From positions 1 to 36,872 of the forward strand of contig VXRD01000135.1 in the NCBI GenBank assembly GCA_009838845.1: a stretch of DNA of 36,872 nt, read 5' to 3'. The translations under genes and the position numbers were made by a program. Positions 27,324 to 35,900 of this stretch are shown piece after piece. How positions within the stretch are numbered: the first letter of the stretch is position 1; the number at the start of each line of letters is the position of its first letter. A model generated the notes under the pieces. The model saw nothing but the letters and a program-made list of their open reading frames with translations, was not told the DNA's origin and did not search any database. This DNA comes from Gemmatimonadota bacterium (lineage in GTDB: Bacteria; Latescibacterota; UBA2968).

Positions 27324-29564
27324 TCAAAACGCAAATCCGACTGAGGTATAAATCCGGATATCCTTTTCTTCTGTACTCACAATATCAACGCGAATGGGAC
27401 CTAAAAATGTTGTGCTGATATAACCACCAATACCAAAACCGTGGATACGGGTATTGGGCTGATCCGGATTGGAAGACATATTGTACAGGCCGCCCTGATA
27501 GAAAATTCCAACAGCACTGAGCGGTATGGATCCCCAAAATTTCATGTGGCTCCAAATAGAAATGCCCGCCGATACGAACCTGAAAGCCCGCAGTTTGTCG
27601 CGTTTGAGACCGACAACGCGCAATGCTGTGTTACTAAAGTGTCCTGCACCACCTAATGCGAAGTGTTCATAAATCGGTGCAGGCTGTGTCATATAGCCTC
27701 CGTGAGACCAGAGGCTCACACTCAATTGCGGATGGGGGCTGGTGAAGTACGCGAGTTGCGTTTGCACCTGCTTATGTGAAAATGTCCGATGAACCCATTT
27801 TGCTTGCGTTTGAAAATAGATGCCGTGTCTTGTCAAAAACGCATCGTCTCGGGTGTCAATACCTGCAGATAGCCACAAGGCGGGCAGATCTTTAGACGCA
27901 TTGCCTATTGAACTGTCCGCATCGCGAATGCGGACATGCTCGACTTGATACCCCACTTTGAAACCTCCCCAACTGTGGAACAAAACCTGCATGCCCAATC
28001 GCGCGCGAAAACGCTTCTCGTTATATGTGTCCTGGTGTTGCCCATTTTGAAAATACAACCGATCTTGATTCCAACCCTGAATCTCCCCGAAGAAACCCAG
28101 GCGCCTGGATGAGCGAAAAATTAAATCCATTTCAGCAAGCTTCAAATTGCCCAACAGGCCGCGAAAATAAAACTCTGCTACGGGGCCATAAGCATTTTGA
28201 TGTGCAAACTCGGTCAGTGCCGCAACCCCAAAATCATTGTCGTAATGAAGTCCTATTTTCAACTCACTGGGGGGGTTTTCAAGTACCTGAAAAACCAGTT
28301 CGGTATAGTCTTCATGGTAGATAACCTCGTAATCTACCGTTTGAAATAATCCGGTCGCATAGAATCGGCCAGATTCGTTTTCCAGTTTCCGAAACGATAT
28401 CGGCTTATTGACAAACTTTTCCAACCGCGATGTAAATACCTCTTGTGAATAGCGCTCTAAACCCTCAATCCGAACCCGGTCAATTACAATATCCGATGGT
28501 ATATCTACCCAGGTTCTGAAATCAAAATCATCTGGCAATATCGACGGTCTCGATTTTTCGACACGCTTTGAAATTCCGAGCGTTTGCAGAGCCTTCCAGA
28601 TCGCATCCAGATGTTTTTCGGCTTCTTTTTCACCAATTGGGATCAAGGTATATGACAGATTAAAATCGCCTCCGTCAAATTTTTTTAAATCGGGCATGAT
28701 CAGCACATGGGCGAGTTTTCGATTTGCGATTTTTTTTTCTTCAATTCGAAAACTAACAGCCTGATCAATGACGTCGATAATATCTTCAACTTCGTGCTTT
28801 TGAGTGCGCAAAGGTGTGGCACAATCCACGGCAATAACTAAATCAGCCCCGGCGTCTAATGCGACATCCACAGGCAAGTTATTGACAATGCCGCCATCTA
28901 CGAGATGGGTTTGTTCTGTACTTATCGGCGCAAACACCCCGGGAACAGAAATACTCGCTCTGATTGCCGTGCCGAGCGAGCCATTTTTAAGCACGACCTG
29001 TTCGCCAGATAAAATATCTGTTGCTATTGCGCGGAAAGGCGTTGGCAGCCGATCAAAATCGTTTCGCGCCCGATAAATTGCGCCAAGGGTCAATTGATTG
29101 AGAAAATGCTGAATTTTTTGTCCGGCAAAAACCCCATAAGGTAATTTCAGGTTCAACTTATCGAGGCGCAATGCAAGCATCTGGCGATCAGCTATTGGTT
29201 TGCGATTCAAATTCGACAGACGACGGTTGGGGTGATTATTGGTTATTTCCCACCAATCTGTTCCTACAATAATGCGTTCGACATTATCAACAGAATATCC
29301 GGCAGCGTACAGTCCTCCCACCAGAGCGCCATAACTTACGCCCACGATCAAATCAATGGGTATGCCTTCGCGCTCGAGCACGCGCAACACGCCGATATGT
29401 GCCCCGCCACGCGCGCCTCCCCCACTGAGCACCAGTGCGACTCGGGGCTTCTGTTTTGCAAAAGCAGGAAGCGTGATAGACAGGGCAAAACCGAAACACA
29501 ACAAAAAAACAAATAGGCTTTGAACTATGCCGCATTTGATTGCGTATAACCTTTTGCCTGTCAT
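27324..29564 (-). CDS. Patatin-like phospholipase with POTRA and outer-membrane barrel (type Vd autotransporter-like)
   Basis: This 746-residue protein has a signal peptide ending AFA (about residue 36). The patatin domain holds the oxyanion loop GGGARG (48-53). The nucleophile elbow is GVSYG with Ser77, and the catalytic Asp is D223 in DGG, forming the Ser-Asp dyad. A POTRA-like region lies near 350-430 (IDRVRIEGLERYSQEVF), then a barrel of about 300 residues ending in VGFAF. This is the PlpD/FplA architecture, in which the lipase is delivered to the surface. I chose the ATG at 29564 because it starts the signal peptide; earlier codons overlap the preceding gene by 53 bases. It lies 28 bases after the kinase-like gene. 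The Omp85 barrel encoded in the same block may help to insert it. Confidence 0.88.
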   Translation of the reverse strand: MTGKRLYAIKCGIVQSLFVFLLCFGFALSITLPAFAKQKPRVALVLSGGGARGGAHIGVLRVLEREGIPIDLIVGVSYGALVGGLYAAGYSVDNVERIIVGTDWWEITNNHPNRRLSNLNRKPIADRQMLALRLDKLNLKLPYGVFAGQKIQHFLNQLTLGAIYRARNDFDRLPTPFRAIATDILSGEQVVLKNGSLGTAIRASISVPGVFAPISTEQTHLVDGGIVNNLPVDVALDAGADLVIAVDCATPLRTQKHEVEDIIDVIDQAVSFRIEEKKIANRKLAHVLIMPDLKKFDGGDFNLSYTLIPIGEKEAEKHLDAIWKALQTLGISKRVEKSRPSILPDDFDFRTWVDIPSDIVIDRVRIEGLERYSQEVFTSRLEKFVNKPISFRKLENESGRFYATGLFQTVDYEVIYHEDYTELVFQVLENPPSELKIGLHYDNDFGVAALTEFAHQNAYGPVAEFYFRGLLGNLKLAEMDLIFRSSRRLGFFGEIQGWNQDRLYFQNGQHQDTYNEKRFRARLGMQVLFHSWGGFKVGYQVEHVRIRDADSSIGNASKDLPALWLSAGIDTRDDAFLTRHGIYFQTQAKWVHRTFSHKQVQTQLAYFTSPHPQLSVSLWSHGGYMTQPAPIYEHFALGGAGHFSNTALRVVGLKRDKLRAFRFVSAGISIWSHMKFWGSIPLSAVGIFYQGGLYNMSSNPDQPNTRIHGFGIGGYISTTFLGPIRVDIVSTEEKDIRIYTSVGFAF

Positions 29565-29592
29565 CTGATTCCCGACTTTGAAAGAATTGAAA

Positions 29593-31272
29593 CTACTCCT
29601 GTCGATCAACCCGTACAATCTGATATAGCCCGACATTCCATACAAAAAAATAAACCCGAACGTATTTATCTGCCCATCCAGACCTCACGGTCCGAATCTC
29701 TATCCCGTAATATTGTCCATCCGGCAAGTCGCGTGGTATGGGTATGTGTCCTGACGTATCGAGTTGACGCACAGCACCCTGCGCCTTTCCATCGCGACTC
29801 AAAAATTGATAAAAATACCGGGTCTCTGCTTCAGTAGCCAGATTTCCCACAATCGCCAGATCTTCAAAATGCAATCCTCGTCTGTCAATCCAAAAGCGAT
29901 CCAGCGGATTTATACGTCGAAACCAGTAATCGCCCACCTTATCCCGGCGTGCAATCAAAAGTCGAATGAGTCTCTCTTCAGCCTTCTTGTCGCTCAAATG
30001 CCCTGTCTTCACAATAGCTGCCAAATCCGCATCGCTAAACGCCATTGCGATTTTTGCCCCCCAGTACCCATCGCGATTTGTACACCGCTGAAAAGCCGGA
30101 TTGGGATAATTGGTAACCCACCGCCTGGGCGAAAATACATCGCTCTCCAAATAACCAATTGATGGAAAATGTATGGGTTTTGCATCTTCCCACGCCTTTC
30201 GATACAGCCCCAGCCCCAAAACAGATGGGACAATATAGCGAAAATCGACAAAATACTCATTTCCTGACTTAGGCGTGTGAGGCCGCACCGAACGACTACC
30301 CAAAGTCGCGTCCATATCGATCAAATAGTGTTTGATATATTGACGTCCCTGTTCATCAGTCACAAACATATTCAGGGTGTTGGCCGCACGTCGATCTACA
30401 TCATTGATCCACGAAGAGATCGCTCGCAACCCCCGTAACTCCCTTCGATGCTGGTGTTTCACGCGATCATTGGGGTCGTCTTTCCGCCGACTGTGAAAAT
30501 CAAAAACACCGAGCGGAATACCCGTTAATCTCTTGCTTGCCAGGCATCGGATATACCCGTTGGCTTGTTTCTCAATAGAAGACAGTACATTTTGCAAGTC
30601 TGCATCTGTCATGTCCTTGTGTCTTCCCTCATCATCAGATACCTCAGCCTCAGGGCCAATGGTAAGCCATTCTGCGCGAAAAAAAACAACGGAATTTTGC
30701 GGCACATGATAGCCCGCAGCATACAGAATTTTTGTCGATACAACCTCGGCAGTTGTCGCCAACTCCTCATAACCTTTTGCGTCAAACTTTAAAAAATAAA
30801 TATCTCCTTTTGCGTCCCGAATTGTAAGCTCAGGCACCTGGCCCTCTAATTTTCCCGATATAATCTCCCATGAACCGCTCGTATCTGGATGCGCGTGCCC
30901 CGGTCCTTTGGCCAACGCCGCAGCATCCATCCGCACAAGAAAATGCCGATTCGTGTACCAAGATGAATTGGGTACTTCATCCAGCACATTGACATTATCT
31001 GCCTGACGAGATGGCGCAATATTCAGAATATTCCCAACCCGCCGCGCACTCCGTCCCAAATCCAGTTTCTTAGTCATTGGATAAACAAAAGAGTGATCGA
31101 CCATGTCCCATATCAGATTCCTTTTAATTACTTTGGGTTGAACAATACTGCGATTGTCGGGATCAAACCACTTGATTGGCGCAGTCGATAAATGGTGGTC
31201 GATCGCTTCAGCCTCGACGGCAACACAGGCCATAAGCACCCATACCCACAATTTATTTAAATCCTTTTTCAT
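29593..31272 (-). CDS. Exported protein with atypical-kinase-like (HipA/CotH/Fam20-type) motifs
   Basis: This 559-residue protein has a signal peptide (about 1-23, ending AEA). It shows the order expected of an atypical kinase fold. A lysine strand IYFLKFDAKG (K162) precedes a helix carrying E176 in TTAEVVSTKIL. A catalytic-loop-like WINDVDRRAANTL has D293 and N298 five apart. A DFG-like YLIDMDATLG has D319 and D321. No outer-membrane barrel is present, so it is probably periplasmic or a surface lipid-associated protein. The ATG at 31272 has an AGGGAAG element about 10 bases upstream. It follows the Omp85-type barrel gene by 23 bases and precedes the patatin-barrel gene by 28. I do not recognise a named family. 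If active, it would need nucleotide outside the cytoplasm, as proposed for CotH. Confidence 0.7.
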   Translation of the reverse strand: MKKDLNKLWVWVLMACVAVEAEAIDHHLSTAPIKWFDPDNRSIVQPKVIKRNLIWDMVDHSFVYPMTKKLDLGRSARRVGNILNIAPSRQADNVNVLDEVPNSSWYTNRHFLVRMDAAALAKGPGHAHPDTSGSWEIISGKLEGQVPELTIRDAKGDIYFLKFDAKGYEELATTAEVVSTKILYAAGYHVPQNSVVFFRAEWLTIGPEAEVSDDEGRHKDMTDADLQNVLSSIEKQANGYIRCLASKRLTGIPLGVFDFHSRRKDDPNDRVKHQHRRELRGLRAISSWINDVDRRAANTLNMFVTDEQGRQYIKHYLIDMDATLGSRSVRPHTPKSGNEYFVDFRYIVPSVLGLGLYRKAWEDAKPIHFPSIGYLESDVFSPRRWVTNYPNPAFQRCTNRDGYWGAKIAMAFSDADLAAIVKTGHLSDKKAEERLIRLLIARRDKVGDYWFRRINPLDRFWIDRRGLHFEDLAIVGNLATEAETRYFYQFLSRDGKAQGAVRQLDTSGHIPIPRDLPDGQYYGIEIRTVRSGWADKYVRVYFFVWNVGLYQIVRVDRQE

Positions 31273-31295
31273 CAAGAATGTCTTCCCTGCGTCTT

Positions 31296-32735
31296 CTAAA
31301 ATGCCTGGCTCATCGTAAATCCGATGAGGAAACGATTGGCAGTACTATGCCCAATTTTGATTTTGCCGAGCAAACCGACCTCCGTGCGAAATGCAATGCC
31401 GCCACCCCACGAAGAATGGAACCCTCCCCACCTCAAATCTCCAAAATGGTCAAAAATTTGCGCTTCATCCCAAAACAAAAACACATTCGAATAATCCCAT
31501 ATTGGATATCGATACTCCACATTAAATTGCAATGCTCCCTGTCCGCGAAAATAACCGCGCGTGTATCCGCGTGCCGATTCATTACCGCCCAATTGAATCA
31601 ACTCGGTATAAGGAACAAATCCATCCCCCACTGACCGCACTTTATCCACCCGTGCGTGCAGAACCAGAATGCGGTTCTTCCAGAACAGCGTGATATAACG
31701 GGCAGCTTCGGCGCGTATCTTGTAGAACGCAATGCGATCAGGGCCTGTCACCCAGTCGCCTTCTAAAGTGATAAATCCACCGCGTTCGGGATATCCAATA
31801 TCTCGCGCAAAATAAAACTGATCTCCAAATTGTGTAACTATCCTGCCTGGAAAACGATAATTGGATGGATGAGAAAGCTGGCGAACTGGTTTTTTATAAT
31901 CGCGGTCATCATATATTACCCGAAGCCCAACGCGATAAAATTTGAATTTTGTGCCCAACCCCTTAACCAGACGCGCCTGTGGTGATGATCCCGGGTCGGA
32001 AAGTGGTTGCAATCCACCCAATACAGGCATAAAATCGCGCTGCGAAAATCCAATCCTGCCCACCATTTTAAACTGCGGCACTATAGACGCGGTCTCAGCC
32101 GTTTTCAAACGCCATTCAACAGAGGTTTCAACATCAACTTTTTTGAGTTCAAAAAGCCTCGACTCGTCGTTATCTATTGCGCCGTTTATATTGGCATTTC
32201 TATTTTTTGTTTGCAAATATCCACCCTGAATTTTCCAAATAAGCCCCGTGTCCAATAGATTGGGGTCAATATACAGACCTTCGCAAAATTGCCCCTGCTC
32301 GCCCGAATAGATATAGTGTGCAGTCAATGCGTTTTTGCGCCCCAGGATATTGGTATGGAAAAGACGCGCTCCAATCCCTGTGCCCGTTTCTCCTCCCAAT
32401 TGCCCGTGCGGAAAAAGACCAAATGTACCCGATTTATTGGTGAAAAATTTATAGTAACGAATCCACAGTTTTGCGTACTCTACTTGAATAGCGAATTTCT
32501 CCAAAGGATAGACCATCGTCAGCAAGATATACCGGGGGGATCGCAAGAGATATTTCACTTTTGAAGTTTTTGTAACATAGACATCCGTACTGTCGGTAAC
32601 TCTGGCTTGCGATATATCGTAGGGATCGTGCTTGTAAAGACTGTCAGTGTACGTCACCGAAGTTGAGGTATGTGCGTCTTTCGGGGGGCAAAACAAAAAG
32701 ACACATAAAGGAAGAGAAAGAAGAAATGAGCGCAT
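31296..32735 (-). CDS. Omp85/BamA-TamA-type outer-membrane beta-barrel protein
   Basis: This 479-residue protein starts with a signal peptide (SFLLSLPLCVFLF). After a short N-terminal segment with no clear POTRA domains, the remainder is a transmembrane barrel. It contains the Omp85 signature region GGNESARGYTRGYFRGQGA, where RGY corresponds to the conserved L6-loop motif. It ends in SQAF, with the terminal Phe typical of a barrel insertion signal. Typical BamA is about 800 residues, so this is a POTRA-poor form. It is the first gene of the six-gene minus-strand block. I use the ATG at 32735, directly after a TTG. It could insert or secrete the other barrel proteins of the block, or be a surface antigen; this is inference. 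Confidence 0.85.
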   Translation of the reverse strand: MRSFLLSLPLCVFLFCPPKDAHTSTSVTYTDSLYKHDPYDISQARVTDSTDVYVTKTSKVKYLLRSPRYILLTMVYPLEKFAIQVEYAKLWIRYYKFFTNKSGTFGLFPHGQLGGETGTGIGARLFHTNILGRKNALTAHYIYSGEQGQFCEGLYIDPNLLDTGLIWKIQGGYLQTKNRNANINGAIDNDESRLFELKKVDVETSVEWRLKTAETASIVPQFKMVGRIGFSQRDFMPVLGGLQPLSDPGSSPQARLVKGLGTKFKFYRVGLRVIYDDRDYKKPVRQLSHPSNYRFPGRIVTQFGDQFYFARDIGYPERGGFITLEGDWVTGPDRIAFYKIRAEAARYITLFWKNRILVLHARVDKVRSVGDGFVPYTELIQLGGNESARGYTRGYFRGQGALQFNVEYRYPIWDYSNVFLFWDEAQIFDHFGDLRWGGFHSSWGGGIAFRTEVGLLGKIKIGHSTANRFLIGFTMSQAF

Positions 32736-32738
32736 CAA

Positions 32739-32942
32739 CCGATTCTCAAAAAATTATCAACTTGTGTTATATAACTCAAATTATGTGATATAAATTAGAA
32801 ATACTATACAAAAATACAGAGATCAACCCCCTTGTTGGTGACCGCAGGTACCCGCTCAGGCATCCTCCTTTGCATCAAACTGCCAGCAATTTCAGACTAC
32901 GACTTTGCCAAATAGCGCGCAAATCATAGCGCATATTCTTTA
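32739..32942 (-). promoter_or_regulatory. AT-rich leader with orphan Shine-Dalgarno and 19-codon reading frame
   Basis: This 204-base gap separates the WD40 gene from the barrel block and probably holds the block's promoter. The half next to the barrel gene (32739-32820) is strongly AT-rich. A moderate pair, TTGATC (rc of 32821-32826) and TATTTC (rc of 32798-32803), has 17-base spacing. At 32860-32871 lies AAAGGAGGATGC, whose ATG (32863) opens a 19-codon frame ending at 32804. The ribosome site abuts that ATG with no spacer, so normal initiation is doubtful. The same AAGGAGGATGC string precedes the starts of two other exported or membrane genes here. Confidence 0.35.
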
Positions 32943-35900
32943 TCATCCTTCTTTGCCAAAGGCGTTGGCAAAGATCAGAAAATCGCTCATACCAATGCTG
33001 CCATCCCCATCCAGATCATACCGCGCGTCATATCCTGCATCACCTTGAGTTAGTCCGAAATAATCTACAAATAGCAAAAGGTCGGAAATACCAACAATGC
33101 CATCGCCATCGAAATCGGGCGATGGCGTCTGGGATTGTATTGTGATATACGGCGACATATCCCACAGCAGAACCGTACCGTCTAAACTCCCACTGGCAAG
33201 CAGGCTGCCATCCCGACTAAAAGCGACGCTCCAGACTTCCGATAGATGCCCTTCAAGCGTCTGCTCAGGTCGTCCTGTAATGGCGTCCCATAGACGAATG
33301 GTGCGGTCCAAACTCCCGCTGGCGAGTATGCTGTCATCCGGGCTGAACGCAATGCTCCGGACATCATCCGTATGCCCCTGGAGCGTCTGCTTGAGTTGTC
33401 CGGTTGTAACATTCCACAGGCGGATGATGCCATCTGCATCCCCACTGGCGAGTGTCTTCCCATCTGAGCTGAATGCAACGCTCCAGACTGCCGACGTATG
33501 CCCTTCGAACGCGTTTAAGGGCTGTTCGCTGGTAGCATCCCACAGACGAATGATGCCGTCTGTACTCCCACTTGCCAGTGTCCCATCTGGACTGAATGCG
33601 ACACTCCAGACATCCGCTTCAAGCCCTGTGATCCTCTTTAATAATTTTCCCGTGGTAGCGTCTCGAAAATCAATAGAACCACGAACATGGTCTCCACCTT
33701 TTCCAGCCGCGAGCATACTGCCATCCCTTGAGAACGCGACCGAAAAAATAAAAGGATCATATTTATAGGGGTCACTACCGCCGCCAAGGCCAAAGCCGAT
33801 GGTGATGCCCCCAATTCTAATGCCGGTGAGGCCGCCGCTGGTGTCACCAAAGCCGATGCCACCAATGCCGATTCCGATGCCAGAACCAGAGCCTCCATAG
33901 GATCTATCGGGCAGGCTCATCTTGTACTGTCCCGTGCCCCCATCCCACAGATGGATTGTTTTGCCAGCCACACTTGCGAGCGTTCTGCCATCCCTTGAGA
34001 ACGCGACGCTGCGGACTGCAGATGCATGCCCTGGTAGCCTCTTCTCGTGCTGTGCTGTATCCGCATCCCACAGATCAATTGAACCAGCCCAATTGCCACT
34101 GACGAGGGTGCCATCCTGGCTGAATGCGACGCTTCGGCCCAACCATTTATGCCCTGTGATCGTGTTCAATGGTCGTCCTGTAGCGCCCCATAGAATGAGT
34201 TCTTCTCCGCCTCCACTGGCGAATCGTCCATCCTGGCTGAACGCGACCTTTCGCACAGGCCACACATGCCCTGTGAGCCTCTGCTTGTGTTGCCCTGTGT
34301 CTGCATCCCATAAATCGATATTGCCTCCCCCAAAAAACTTTCCGCCGCCACTGATCAGCGTGTTGCCATCTGGACTAAACGCGATACTATAATAGTAGGT
34401 AGGCACTGGAGGAAAATCGGACTTTTCTAAACGTTGCTCTGTGCCTGTGGTGGCATCCCACAAATAGAGGTCGCCCTGGCGCATTCCCGGGAGAGTCTGA
34501 CTGGCACCGGCGAGTGTGCTACCATCCGGGCTGAATGCGACACTCCAGATTCCGCCTGCGCTTGGCCCCACCGGTTCGATCTTTTTCCTGTGCTGTCCTG
34601 TGGTCGCATCCCACAGATGGATGATACCACTAAGAAAAGATTTCCCAGCACTTGCGAGCGTGTTGCCATCCGGGCTGAACGCGATACTATTGACTATCTC
34701 CGCATTTCCAAACACATCCAGCGCAGTGAGCACTCTCAGGTGCTGTCCTGTGGTGGCGTCCCACAGGTGTATTGTACCGCCCTGACTGCCGCTGGCAAGT
34801 GTGTTGCCATTCTGGCTGAAGGCGACGCTACGGACCGCGGACCGATGCCCCGTGAGCGTATTCAAGTGCTGTCCAGTGGTTGCATCCCATAGATGGATTG
34901 TACCGTCCCAACCGCCACCAGCGAGTGTGCTGCCATCCGGGTTGAACGCAACGCTACGTACAGCAGACGTATGCTCCGTGAGGAAGTCGATCTCGGCACC
35001 TGTGAGTGCATTATAGACCCAAACACCGATGCCACTGCCGACCGCCAACCGCGTGCCATCATCCGAATACGCGATATCCAATATCCAACCTTTGCCCAGG
35101 CGTGCGGTTACGCCGTCGGGTAAATGCCATGTCCAATAATCACCGTCCCTGCTGCGTGGCACGTCAGGCGTTCCAGCAGTAAATATCACCAACTCACTTC
35201 CAGCAGATACCCTGATAAGGGTGTATGTTCCCGGACCGGGGCTAAGTGTAAGCGTCCGTTGTGCGCGGCCATTGGCATCGGTTGTTGCCTTTTCAACTGT
35301 GAACTGACCACTGAGCTTCCCCTCACCGGCGGTGACTGTAAAGGTGACTTGAGCACCTGGTAAAGGGTTCCCGTACTGATCTTGTACTTCAACGATCAGG
35401 GGGTTGGGCAACGCGGCACCGGGTGTGCCTTGCTGGTCATTGCCGGATATTATCGCCAACCCCGCAGGCTGTGGCTGAACCGCCTCAGCCACGTCCCATA
35501 GTTTGATCGTCTCATCCTCTGCCCCAGAAGCGACTGTCGTCCCATCGGATGAGAACGCCACCGAAAGAACCTCCTCTGTATGGCCTTCAAGAGTGGCGAT
35601 ATTTGTGCCCGTCGCCACGTCCCACAGCTTGACCTTTCCATCCTCTGACCCGGAAACGATGGTTGCAGCATCGGGAGAAAATCCCACAGAAGTTACGTTA
35701 TCCTTATGCCCTTCAAAGGTAACGGTATTTGTGCGCGTTACCACGTCCCACAGCTTGACGGTCTTATCATTTGATCCAGAAGCGAGTAGCGTGCCATCGC
35801 GCGAGAACACTACTGAAGTGACATTTCCCGTATGCCCTTTAAGTGTGATCGCGTTTCCCGTCGCCACGTCCCATAGCTTGATTGTGTCATCAAAAAACTC

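Noticed and set aside
29565-29645. Longer N-terminus for the patatin-barrel protein
   Set aside because: It overlaps the kinase-like gene by 53 bases and would bury the signal peptide 27 residues inside the protein.
29593-31272. HipA-type persistence toxin
   Set aside because: The motifs are kinase-like, but the protein is exported and there is no HipB partner.
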